64,000 bases of DNA from Prostheceraeus crozeri (Eukaryota; Platyhelminthes; Polycladida; Euryleptidae), in NCBI GenBank assembly GCA_907163375.1, contig CAJQUW010010391.1, forward strand, positions 62,001-126,000, given 5' to 3'. A program made the position numbers and the translations under genes. Below, piece after piece: positions 9,603 through 18,144 of the stretch; positions within the stretch are counted from its first letter, which is position 1, and every line of letters begins with the position of its first letter. The notes under the pieces were generated by a model that did no database searches, had not been told where the DNA came from, and saw nothing but the letters and a program-made list of their open reading frames with translations.

Positions 9603-11726
9603 GTGAACTTATCCTCAAATCGTCCAACTTCGTTCCCACTTCTTGAGCTATTGTCTCATCCGCCGAAGCTCATACCTACTCCTACCCAATGTAACCACGT
9701 CCAAGCCTTTCATGGAGTTGTTGACTTCGTCCGAAAGCTACACTGGAGATCCACTAGACTCGATGGCCAGAACTTCAACGACTGTCGCTTTGGAAGAACT
9801 TTGTCCTCGAGATGGCCTCCACATGGTCTGGTTCCACCGCATATACATTCTCTTTCCCAGAGGATTCTATCTGCCGCGCGTGGATGTCTTTTCAATGATC
9901 ACTCCTGTTTCTCCGATGTGAATTTATCCGAAAGTGCTAAGCTGTGTCTACAATCTCTGAGTTCTGATCCAAATGTTATCATTCGCCCAGCGGACAAAGG
10001 TGGCAGATGGGTTGTAATGGACAAGACCGATTACATCGACGAAGGATCTAGACAGCTATCTGACGAAGTATTTTATCGCAGCATTGATGAACCACTACGT
10101 GATGATACACAACTGCTGTCGGATGTGCTCTCGAGTCTGGCTTCAACTAACTTCATCAATAGAAAAGAGCTCCGCTTCTTGTCTGCACCACTGAATCCCA
10201 AAGAACGACAGTTTTATTTACTCCCCAAGCTCCACAAGTCCACATGGCCATCTACTAACATACCTCCCGGCAGACCTATCGTTGCCGATGTGAACACTGA
10301 ACTGAGCAACATCGCACGCTTCATCGAGTTCTTCCTCTTCCCGTTGGCACGTCAACTACCAAGCTTCTTACTCGACACACGCCACCTTATCGCTATACTC
10401 CGTCGTCAGACCATTCCAACCGGCAGCATCTTGGGCACCTTCGACGTTAAATCCTTATACACAAATATCGCAATCGTCGAGGGCCTAAGGCGTGTTCGAC
10501 ATGCATTCACGCGCACTCCTGATTCTTCACGTCCTGATGAGCGTGTTATCCAGCTTCTCCAATTCTGCTTGGAACGCAATGACTTTCAATTTAACGATGA
10601 GTATTACCTTCAAGTTTCAGGGGTGGCCATGGGAAAGGCCTTCGGCGGCTCATTTGCTAATATTTATATGGGTCATTGGGAAAGAAACGCTCTCTCATCC
10701 TCACCACTTCAGCCTTGCCTTTGGGTTCGATATCAGGACGATATCTTCGCGGTATGGCCACATGGACTTGATTCCTTACAAAGTTTCTACCGGCACCTCA
10801 ACGACCAAGACCCCAATATTCAGATTGAAATGACCCAACATCCCGACCAGATCAGCTTTCTAGACCTCACTGTCTACCGCTCTCCCACTGATGGCACTAG
10901 ACTCCTTCATCGTGTCTTCTTCAAAGATACTGCCGCCCATAATCTGCTGCCCCAGAAATCACATCACGCTCCGCACGTTTACAACGGCTTAATTTATTCA
11001 CAATTGCTAAGATGGGCATCTTATTCTTCGACGGCTGAGGACTTCACCAACACCTGTCGCGAAGTTTTTCCTATTTGGAGATCCCAGGGCACCACCCGAA
11101 CCATCATTCGAACGATGACAAGACGTGTGATGACCTTAACCGGCTTTATCCCACATTGGCAACCAGGTTTTAGGCAATGTAATGGCCGACGCTGTGGAGC
11201 TTGCCTGCATGCCGCTGAGCGATCTGTCCTTAGAGGGAGGACACATAGTCAATTGTTTCCTATTACGTTCAGCCTCACCTGTGCATCCACACATTGCGTT
11301 TATATGATTGAGTGTATTGATTGTTCAGCACGCTATATAGGCCAAACCTCAAATCCACTGCGACAGAGGATTGGACAACACCTACGTGACATCGCCAACG
11401 TCAGCCCCTCGTCTCCCCTTGTTCCACATTTTACTTCTGTGCACCCTGTGTCCAGCTTGAGATTTGCAGCCATTAACCGCTCTTTTCCCGATCCTCAGCG
11501 ACTGGCTAAGGAAACTCGATTGATTAAGCGTCTCGGCACTGCATCTCCTCCAGGTCTAAATCGTTTGAGCAACCAACATGGTACGTCTCTTTATTTGCCT
11601 ACTTTTCCGGGCAACTGCACCGCAAGGCTAAACTCCTTCATCCGCCAAGCTTGTCACTCAGTTTCTGATGTCAATATCCGTCTTTCTTACCGAACTGACA
11701 GTAACTTGAGGTCTATATTGTCTTAA
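9603..11726 (+). CDS. Penelope-like reverse transcriptase with GIY-YIG endonuclease
   Basis: This protein copies the element's RNA onto a nicked target; the GIY-YIG domain makes the nick. About residue 126 begins IIRPADKGG (RT N-terminal motif of PLEs), then VMDKTDY, LPKLHKS, and at about 280 GTFDVKSLYTNI. GVAMGKAFGGSFANIYMG follows, then the catalytic RYQDDIFAVW at about 375. A cysteine cluster CNGRRCGAC lies near 525, as in Neptune/Nematis-type PLEs. The nuclease starts near 563: CVYMIECIDCSARYIGQTSN then LRQRIGQHL. The frame is unbroken for 707 codons. The open frame begins with GTG at 9603 and continues upstream; 9393-9575 in another frame (ending ILNHLN) looks like the true N-terminus, so one frameshift near 9570 is likely. 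Confidence 0.88.
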   Translation: MNLSSNRPTSFPLLELLSHPPKLIPTPTQCNHVQAFHGVVDFVRKLHWRSTRLDGQNFNDCRFGRTLSSRWPPHGLVPPHIHSLSQRILSAARGCLFNDHSCFSDVNLSESAKLCLQSLSSDPNVIIRPADKGGRWVVMDKTDYIDEGSRQLSDEVFYRSIDEPLRDDTQLLSDVLSSLASTNFINRKELRFLSAPLNPKERQFYLLPKLHKSTWPSTNIPPGRPIVADVNTELSNIARFIEFFLFPLARQLPSFLLDTRHLIAILRRQTIPTGSILGTFDVKSLYTNIAIVEGLRRVRHAFTRTPDSSRPDERVIQLLQFCLERNDFQFNDEYYLQVSGVAMGKAFGGSFANIYMGHWERNALSSSPLQPCLWVRYQDDIFAVWPHGLDSLQSFYRHLNDQDPNIQIEMTQHPDQISFLDLTVYRSPTDGTRLLHRVFFKDTAAHNLLPQKSHHAPHVYNGLIYSQLLRWASYSSTAEDFTNTCREVFPIWRSQGTTRTIIRTMTRRVMTLTGFIPHWQPGFRQCNGRRCGACLHAAERSVLRGRTHSQLFPITFSLTCASTHCVYMIECIDCSARYIGQTSNPLRQRIGQHLRDIANVSPSSPLVPHFTSVHPVSSLRFAAINRSFPDPQRLAKETRLIKRLGTASPPGLNRLSNQHGTSLYLPTFPGNCTARLNSFIRQACHSVSDVNIRLSYRTDSNLRSILS

Positions 11727-12339
11727 TGTTAATCATTTAAGCCATGGTTATATAACAGCCGTGCTGACTGTTTTAGTTTTTTCTCCTCATTTCAATATAA
11801 TTTATTCATTCATTTTCCATTAATTGAGTAATCATTATCATTCATTTCTTCCACCTTTTGTTTATGATTACAGCATTTATTCATGACCTTTTTTGTATTA
11901 TATGTAAATATTTCACTCATTACTCTTCTCACTTATCTTTTGGTTTATCATTTCAGTATTATGTATGGTTATAAGCATATCGTTTAGCACTGTATTTTTG
12001 TATTCTTCCTCTTTAAGATGCTATTTGGTACTCTTTACGAGCTTTTCGACTTTTGAATTGCTGTCAATTGTTGTATGTCAAAACCATTCATTGACAAGGC
12101 ATTTGTGATAATTTAAAGCCTTTCAATAGGTCCACCTTTGATCCACTTATGAATTAATGATTGATTGCCTTTGATGTGTTTTCTACTGCTCTATTATTTC
12201 TCGTGTAAATATCTATGCAGCAAGGCTTTGTGTACTGTCTTGTCATGTGCAATCAATACGTCACCATCATGCTATTGTGAGCATTTATCTGTCACTGCAG
12301 ACTTTATGTCTCCGTTTGTGTGTACTTCACTTTACACCA

Positions 12340-12367
12340 CTGAAGAAGCCTGAACGGCGCAATATAT
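12340..12367 (+). ncRNA. Degenerate hammerhead-like motif, innermost PLE
   Basis: CTGAAGA, then a GCC-TGAA-CGGC hairpin, then GCAA where GAAA would be expected, then TATATC. The arrangement matches the motifs at 5112-5141 and 54122-54150, but the GAAA core is altered, so it is probably inactive. Confidence 0.35.
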
Positions 12368-12659
12368 CTGGTGCCTCCATTCCGCCTTCTGCTGTGTACT
12401 TGAGTTTGTGGTATATTAGACCGGGGCAGAGTGTGAGACATGCGTCGACCTACGTTGGGTCGACGCTTTTTGCTTCCTACTACTGCTACTACTTTAGAAT
12501 TAGTATTGTTATAAGAAGCGATAGGAAATCATGTCCCCTTTGCTATAATTACTTGATTATAAATAAATCAAAGTACTCCATTGACTAATAGTGTATTTTA
12601 CACAAATATGAAATTTTATACGAACTGTCAAAAAAATCTAACTACAACAGTTCAAACAA

Positions 12660-13690
12660 AAATGGTTGGATTCCAATGTATGTCTTCCGCACACGAACTT
12701 CTTGCATGAAAGGCAAATGTTTTACGTTTTATTGCGATTGCCTTTGTCGCAGAAATTGCAGTTTCCACGTTTCCTTGAGCTGGCACATTGGGTTACCGTG
12801 TGTGTAGGAAGTGGAATCGAGGATCGTCTTTCCTTTAGGCACTCAAGCAAATTGGTTGCAACCTCATGAATAAAAAGAAATCGAGATGATTGATTTGATA
12901 TCTCTTTCCACAGGACAAAGGCGTTCAGCATAGTAATATCGAGTATGCAAAATACGACCAACGGCCATCGACGGGAAGCCATTTTAGTAGAAAAATGTCG
13001 TTGCATTTGGTCAACCGTATCTACACCGCCTTTCTTTTTGTTATATTCAAGAATGATGTGAGGCTTTTTCTTTTGTGTGGAGTTATCGATAGTCGATGAA
13101 TACCTCGAAGAAGTCAGGAGCACTACGTTCTTATTGCGCTTTGGGATATAACTCACCATGGTCGCTTCTCCTTCAGAATGGAATGCAAACACTGACGAAT
13201 ATTGCTCACGATTTGCGGTAGATTTCATTTCAGTCGGAATCTCCCTTTTGTTTGAGCGAATGGTTCCGAGAAGTGTCATGTCTTTCTCTCTCAACTCCCT
13301 TGCCAACTTCAGAGAGGTGAAGAAATTGTCGGTGACAACTTCACACCCACTATTGTTGAACGGTTCAACGAGCTGAAGGGCTGTTGATTCTCCGACTGTC
13401 CCTGTTCTCACACTGGTTTCTTCTTTTCCAAGATATGGAGAGATAGTCAATACATAATGACTTTCTGCGTCGGCAGCAATCCAAAACTTTATTCCAAATT
13501 TCGATGGTTTGTTAGGCATATATTGAAGAAAAGCACATCGATTTCTTGACGGAAAAAGTTGCTCGTCAACTGTTATAGTCTCGTACGGCCAATAAAGGCG
13601 AAGTATAGTGCTCTGGAATTTCGTGAAAAGTTCTCTTATGGGAGCAAATCTGTCATTTCTGAATCTTGCACAGTTTCAATAAAATTTTTG
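12660..13690 (-). pseudogene. piggyBac transposase, C-terminal two thirds
   Basis: The transposase would excise and insert the piggyBac element with a DDD catalytic centre. On the minus strand the frame is open from about 13690: FAPIRELFTKFQ, then ETITVDEQLFPSRNRCAFLQ (first catalytic Asp in TVDEQL), YMPNKPSKFGIKFWIAADAE, and EVVTDNFFTSLKLARELREK (second Asp, DNFFTS). GGVDTVDQM contains the third Asp. The C-terminus shows a cysteine-rich region (CNFCDKGNRNKT, then a TAA at about 12720, then NICLSCKKFVCGRH), the typical piggyBac zinc finger. The N-terminal domain is missing, apparently replaced by the LINE/PLE insertions or a deletion. One in-frame stop and the missing 5' half make it inactive. 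Confidence 0.85.
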
Positions 13691-14177
13691 TTGAGTAGCT
13701 ATTGAAATTTATGTTGCAATGCATTAGCAATGATATAAGATGCAATTACATTGGCATATACAGAAATATGTGTGATTATATACCATGAGGTCAAAATGTG
13801 AGTGTTACCATGAGTGTTCAGAGGTGAGTGACCGAAACACGATCGCCCTACCCTAGTCTCTGCTGATGACCTCAGGAGTTCAAGGTTAATATTTAAGTTC
13901 CAATCTTGATTATAGTTTAGAGTTTAAACTAATTAACCCTATGTATTTGACCTATTGGTTAGCGTATAACGTTTTAACTCATAGATTACAAAAACGTAGA
14001 TTTACTTCACAATCGATATCTATGTCCTTTCAAATAAATTTGATAATTTAAACTTGATAACAATGCTGAAATATTAAAAGTCACGAAAGATCAGCTTTGA
14101 AATGTCAAAATTCCTTGAAAATATCCGAAAATGAAAAATGTGATGAGGTTAAATTGACCTCACTGTAAGTTCTAGGG
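13691..14177. other. Right end region of the piggyBac element, non-coding
   Basis: No ORF is seen. It includes the inner palindromic block GAGGTTAAATTGACCTC at about 14146 and the terminal TTCTAGGG. A related word GAGGTCAAAATG occurs at about 13789. Confidence 0.5.
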
Positions 14178-14790
14178 ATAGATACGATACGCAACGATAA
14201 AAGAAAAGCTTTAAACATACAGTTCACTTCTTAATGTAGAATTCACTTCAATTCGATCGGACTCATTTATACCAAAATAATATCATAAATATCAGTGTCA
14301 CTTATACCGTCAATCTTCAATCGCGCTCGCTGATGTGTTGCTGTATACGCTGCTGTGTTGTTGTTCGCTGGGGGGGCAGTTGTTGTTATTTCTGTAATTA
14401 AGTTGCACCGCGAGAGCCCGGAGTTGTTCTAACAGCTGCTGAAGATGTCGTATGTGTTGTTGTTGTGTCAATTTCTAAGTCTATACCGCGCTTCTAATCG
14501 CTTCTAAGTTATACCAATTTTTGAGACTTGACCGTAAATCCACTTTCTTTTGAAAATTGAAAGAGTTTCCTTTAATCTCTCCCCGCTAGCTTTCGACCCG
14601 ACTTCATTTCGTTCTTATCATGGAATTTTTAATCTCTTTTTTTTGAAATACCATCAGTCAGTTTTCATGATATCATTTTTATCGTCGTTTTTTCTGTCAT
14701 CAACAATCACGTTACTAGCACATTGAATTTCTTTCTTCTGTCAGTTTATTAATCGATTTATTCGCATCTCATCTCTCTCTCAGCGTCTGA
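14178..14790. other. Internal hAT-shell sequence, non-coding
   Basis: AT-rich DNA between the piggyBac and pogo-like insertions. It contains a G7 run and TGTTGTTG-rich sequence around 14330-14470. No protein or RNA is recognisable. Confidence 0.4.
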
Positions 14791-15189
14791 GCCGTCAAAC
14801 GCCCTAACTTTAGCCACAGAATTGTCATTTTTTTGCTGGCATTCTTTAAGAAATAGCCCGACATCATTCATTATCACTTAGCTGGTTTACATCTACTGCT
14901 GTTGAGTTGTCGTAACTATTCTGCTTTTCAATTTCGATTATAAGTATACTCTGGTTTCGGTTTAAGGTGGTGGCTAAAGTTAGGGTCGCTATTCCTAACT
15001 TTAGCCACTTTTAATTCAGCGAAAAAAGTATTACCCTACATGTAGATTTACAACGAAATTAGTAGAGGTCCGGTGTTAATGAGTAGGTAACCTTGACAAC
15101 TGGAAATCAATACTTCGATATCGTATTTTTGTCATAGTATAGTATATATCTATAGTTAATGGTAGTGAATTCTACGTACCTACCGATAC

Positions 15190-15272
15190 ACGATTTTCAC
15201 GAATCAGCACTATAAATTCGTTCATTTAGCGGCTAAATGAACGAATTTACAGTATTGATTCGTGAAAAGGTA
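15190..15272. repeat. Near-perfect hairpin inside the pogo-like element
   Basis: The arms AAATTCGTTCATTTAGC and GCTAAATGAACGAATTT face each other, and the flanks continue as TTTTCACGAATCA and GATTCGTGAAAA. The total arm length is about 38 bases with small mismatches. It lies between the left end and the transposase gene. Confidence 0.6.
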
Positions 15273-15459
15273 ATGACAAATGACTCGAGTAGTCAGCGAA
15301 TCAATGATTCTAGTTAAGGGATGAACTATATCCGTTTGTTCCAAGAATCGTGAGTCATATTACCTGTCATAGCTATTTATAGCACATGCGTAATTGAATA
15401 TTCATCCAAAAACACAAGACATCATTTGATGTACAACCTCGATAGACTTCGCACTGCCC

Positions 15460-17124
15460 ATGGCTCCATTCAAGCGAAAATATGGAAACTCACCATTAGA
15501 CTCCATTGAAAAAGCAATAAGAGCTGTTAAACAAGGTTCTAGCTTGCGGTCAGCTGCAAAATAACATGCATTAAATCGACAAACGTTGAAGAATAGGATC
15601 TCTAATCTGCATACCAGGTCATGCGGAAGACCAATGGCCGTGGACAAGGAACTTGAGTCGCATATTGCGAAGCGATTTGAGATATTGTGTGATTGGGGCT
15701 TTCCAGCTACGGCAGATGACTTGAAATATATTGTGAAAAAATTTCTTGATAGATCACAAATACTATACAGTCGATTCAAGGACAACATTCCAGGTAACAA
15801 ATGGATCAAAAGCTTCCTACAACGCAACGGCTTGAGTCGTCGATCTGTGTCAAATATTGCCCGACGTCGTGCTTCTGTTGACAAAACTATCATTAGTGAT
15901 TATTTCCACGAATTGGAATTATCTCTTGCTGATGTTCCAGTTGATAGCATCATAAACTAAGACGAAACGGCCCTTGTCGATGATCCCGGCAAGAAGAAAT
16001 GCATTGTCAAACGGGGAGTCAAATATCCCGAATTAGTTGCAAACCATGCCAAGTCTGGTGTTTCTGCTATGTTTGCAGGCTCTGCTAGCGGACATCTCTT
16101 ACCACCTTACGTTATTTATAAGTCAGTGAAGTTGTACAAACAATGGACATTAGGTGGACCTGATAGCGCCAAGTTCACGTTCAGTAAATCTGGATGGTTC
16201 GACGATAAGTGCTTCTCTGATTGGTTTCGATCCATTTGCTTACCGTATCTTCGACGAAAGAACGGACCGAAGGTCCTCATTGGAGACAATTTGTCCTCTC
16301 ACATCAACAAGGAAGTGATTGATTTGTGTCACCAACATAACATTCGATTCGTATGTTTGCCTCCAAATTCTACACACAACGCAACCGCTTGATGTTGCTG
16401 TCTTTGCTCCGCTAAAAAAATCTGAAAATCTATTATCGCTGAGTGGCGTCTAACAAATGAAGGACAGAAACATGTTATTATGCCCAAATGTTCTTTCCCT
16501 GTGAAGATTCATGATCCTATCAATCGTCTGAATTTAGAAAATTTGAAAAGTGGTTCTGCTGCATGTGGGATTTCTCCATTCAATCCCGAGGCTGTATTGA
16601 AGCGATTACCACACCCTTTGGATGAAAGCATTAACAAGTTTGATGAAGTAATAGTGGATCATCTGCAAAGCCTTCGGAAAATATCTACAGACTCTAATCG
16701 ACCATCCAGAAGAAGAAGAACGAAGCTTGCTGTTACTTCAGGAGAGCTGTTGGAGTAGATGACGTAACGTCGACAGCAATGTGAGCGAAAACTTTGATGA
16801 AAATGAGATAAATCCTGCTGATCACAATGCAAGCAGTGCAAGTGAATTTCCATCAACAACGCATTCGAACCAAGGAGATTTCGTTCTCGTTAAATTGAAG
16901 GTTGAGGACAAACCAACTACGAAGTTATTCATCGGCCAGTTACTTGAAGTAAGTCCAGACTATTTCAAAGTTTCGTATTTGAAGCGCGTTTCGAAAAAGT
17001 CATATGTCCTGAAAAGGATGATGTAAGCTACATTTCACAGTGTGATATTACAGAGAAGATAAGCGCGATTCCGGATCGTCGTGGTTTCGTTTGGACTGTG
17101 GAATTCAACATCGATGATAAATGA
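15460..17124 (+). pseudogene. pogo/jerky-type DDE transposase
   Basis: Starting at ATG 15460 the N-terminus reads FKRKYGNSPLDSIEKAIRAV then GSSLRSAAK, a psq-type helix-turn-helix for DNA binding. A second DNA-binding (CENP-B type) region follows (CGRPMAVDKELESHI ... WGFPATADDL ... FLQRNGLSRR). The DDE core shows DETALVDDPGKKK (first Asp), VLIGDNLSSHI (second Asp) and, after a frame change, QPLDVAVFAPLKK (third Asp). The tail to 17124 (GDFVLVKLK ... VSYLKRVSKKSYV) is usual for this family. Stops at 15562-15564 and 15958-15960 and at least two frameshifts (about 16380 and in an A7 run at about 16415) inactivate it. The two stops can each arise by one substitution. Confidence 0.85.
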
Positions 17125-17781
17125 ACTGTCCGTTACAAGGTTTCAATTTTTCATATATAGATAGAGTGAGATTTTGTTCTTTTTATTGTAATTGGATGGA
17201 TTTTTTAAATTTTCCTTTTGAAAATGATAATTATGGACATGATCGAGTTGATCTGCTGTATTTTCTTAACTAATACATACCGCTATTTAAGTATCGAAAT
17301 TTAGTTTTCACTAAATTTAGACAGTTATAGAAAATCGTATTCGTACAGATGTCTTGGGTAAGTGGCTAAAGTTAGGATTTTTCTCAATTTTTGCATCCTA
17401 ACTTTAGCCACCCTATAAAAAACAGGTATTTTTTGAAGATTAGCTTCAATGCCATTATCATATGTTTATATCACGTATGAAGAACAATATCATCTGTTTT
17501 AGTGTTATCATAGGTTTTCATTTCAAACTGAACATAGTACCATTTTGAATTTCAAATTTTCCCTCCAAAATGCCTGTTTTCAGTTAAAGATGTTTCTAAG
17601 ATATAGAAAAACAGATATTGCGAAACTGATGACACATTTTAATTATCGTAGTATAGGACTTCAACTTGGTATAGTATATTGATATTCAATGTGTATCATT
17701 TCTCCGAAAAAAAGACTTAAACCGATGCACCACCAGTGGCTAAAGTTAGGACGTCTGGCCAAAGTTAGGGCGTTTGACGGC
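17125..17781. other. Right untranslated part of the pogo-like element
   Basis: Non-coding, with four copies of the CCTAACTTTAGCCAC-type motif. No other feature is seen. Confidence 0.5.
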
Positions 17782-17999
17782 TATTGAATATCTCGTTTAC
17801 GAAACGAAAATGGCGGAGGCTGACCGCATACATATATACCCGTACATGTACACAAGAAATATGAACTATGAACATGAGAACGCACATAGGAACGACGCAG
17901 AGAACGGCACACAGGAACAACGAGGATGGGATAAGGGCACATGGGTTAGATTGGAACGAACAAATGTTAGATACATGCACTATACGCGACATAGAATTA

Positions 18000-18136
18000 T
18001 CGGAATTGAATCTTATTATGGAATTGGAATTGAATTGAACTGTTTCGACTGGAATTGGAATTGGAGTTGAAATTGAAATTTCTGCTCTGGAATTGGAATT
18101 GGAATTAAAAATTTCAGTGGAATTTTTCCAGCTCTG
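18000..18136. repeat. GGAATT subterminal array, right hAT end
   Basis: Many GGAATT copies, followed by the terminal CCAGCTCTG and the 8-bp flank GACACAAT at 18137-18144. It is the counterpart of the array at 5383-5515. Confidence 0.7.
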
Positions 18137-18144
18137 GACACAAT

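Larger units (their letters stand above)
9393..12485 (+). mobile_element. Penelope-like element with intact RT/GIY-YIG ORF, innermost layer
   Basis: It lies in the TAC-rich tail of the CR1-like LINE; CTACTACTTT occurs at 9383-9392 and 12486-12495 and is the likely 10-bp target duplication, although the microsatellite context makes this weaker than usual. The element holds a 707-residue ORF, a hammerhead-like remnant at 12340-12367 and a short hairpin (12442-12466, GCGTCGACC / GGTCGACGC) near its end. Being the innermost insertion with the only long unbroken enzyme frame, it is probably the youngest layer of the stack. Confidence 0.75.
5626..14177. mobile_element. piggyBac-type transposon interrupted by LINE and PLE
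   Basis: The left end reads CCCTAGAACGTA and the right end, reverse-complemented, CCCTAGAACTTACAG. Both have an inner palindromic block, GAGGTCATTTTGACCTC on the left and GAGGTTAAATTGACCTC on the right. The CCC...GGG termini and a piggyBac transposase remnant (12660-13690, minus strand) support the family. The flanking four bases are ATAG on both sides (5622-5625 and 14178-14181) instead of the usual TTAA, which is unusual. Between the ends lie a CR1-like LINE and, in its tail, a Penelope-like element, so the piggyBac transposase has lost its 5' half. Confidence 0.65.
14791..17781 (+). mobile_element. pogo-like (Tc1/mariner superfamily) transposon
   Basis: Terminal inverted repeats GCCGTCAAACGCCCTAACTT (left) and its complement at 17761-17781 bound the element. 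TA follows the right end (17782-17783), while the left flank is GA, probably a mutated TA. The motif CCTAACTTTAGCCAC or its complement recurs at about 14802, 14969, 14994, 17362, 17397, 17736 and (as a variant) 17757, three near the left end and four near the right. Such spaced copies look like transposase-binding sites. The element encodes the broken transposase at 15460-17124. Confidence 0.75.
5383..18136. mobile_element. hAT-type transposon shell, 12.75 kb, carrying other elements
   Basis: The left end starts CAGAATTGG and the right end finishes CCAGCTCTG, each directly flanked by GACACAAT (5375-5382 and 18137-18144), an 8-bp duplication as expected for hAT. Both ends carry subterminal arrays of GGAATT (5390-5510 and 18000-18115), like the short-motif arrays in other hAT ends. 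Inside are a piggyBac element (5626-14177) and a pogo-like element (14791-17781). With these removed, only about 1.2 kb of own sequence remains, with no transposase, so the shell was probably a small non-autonomous hAT element enlarged by later insertions. Confidence 0.8.
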
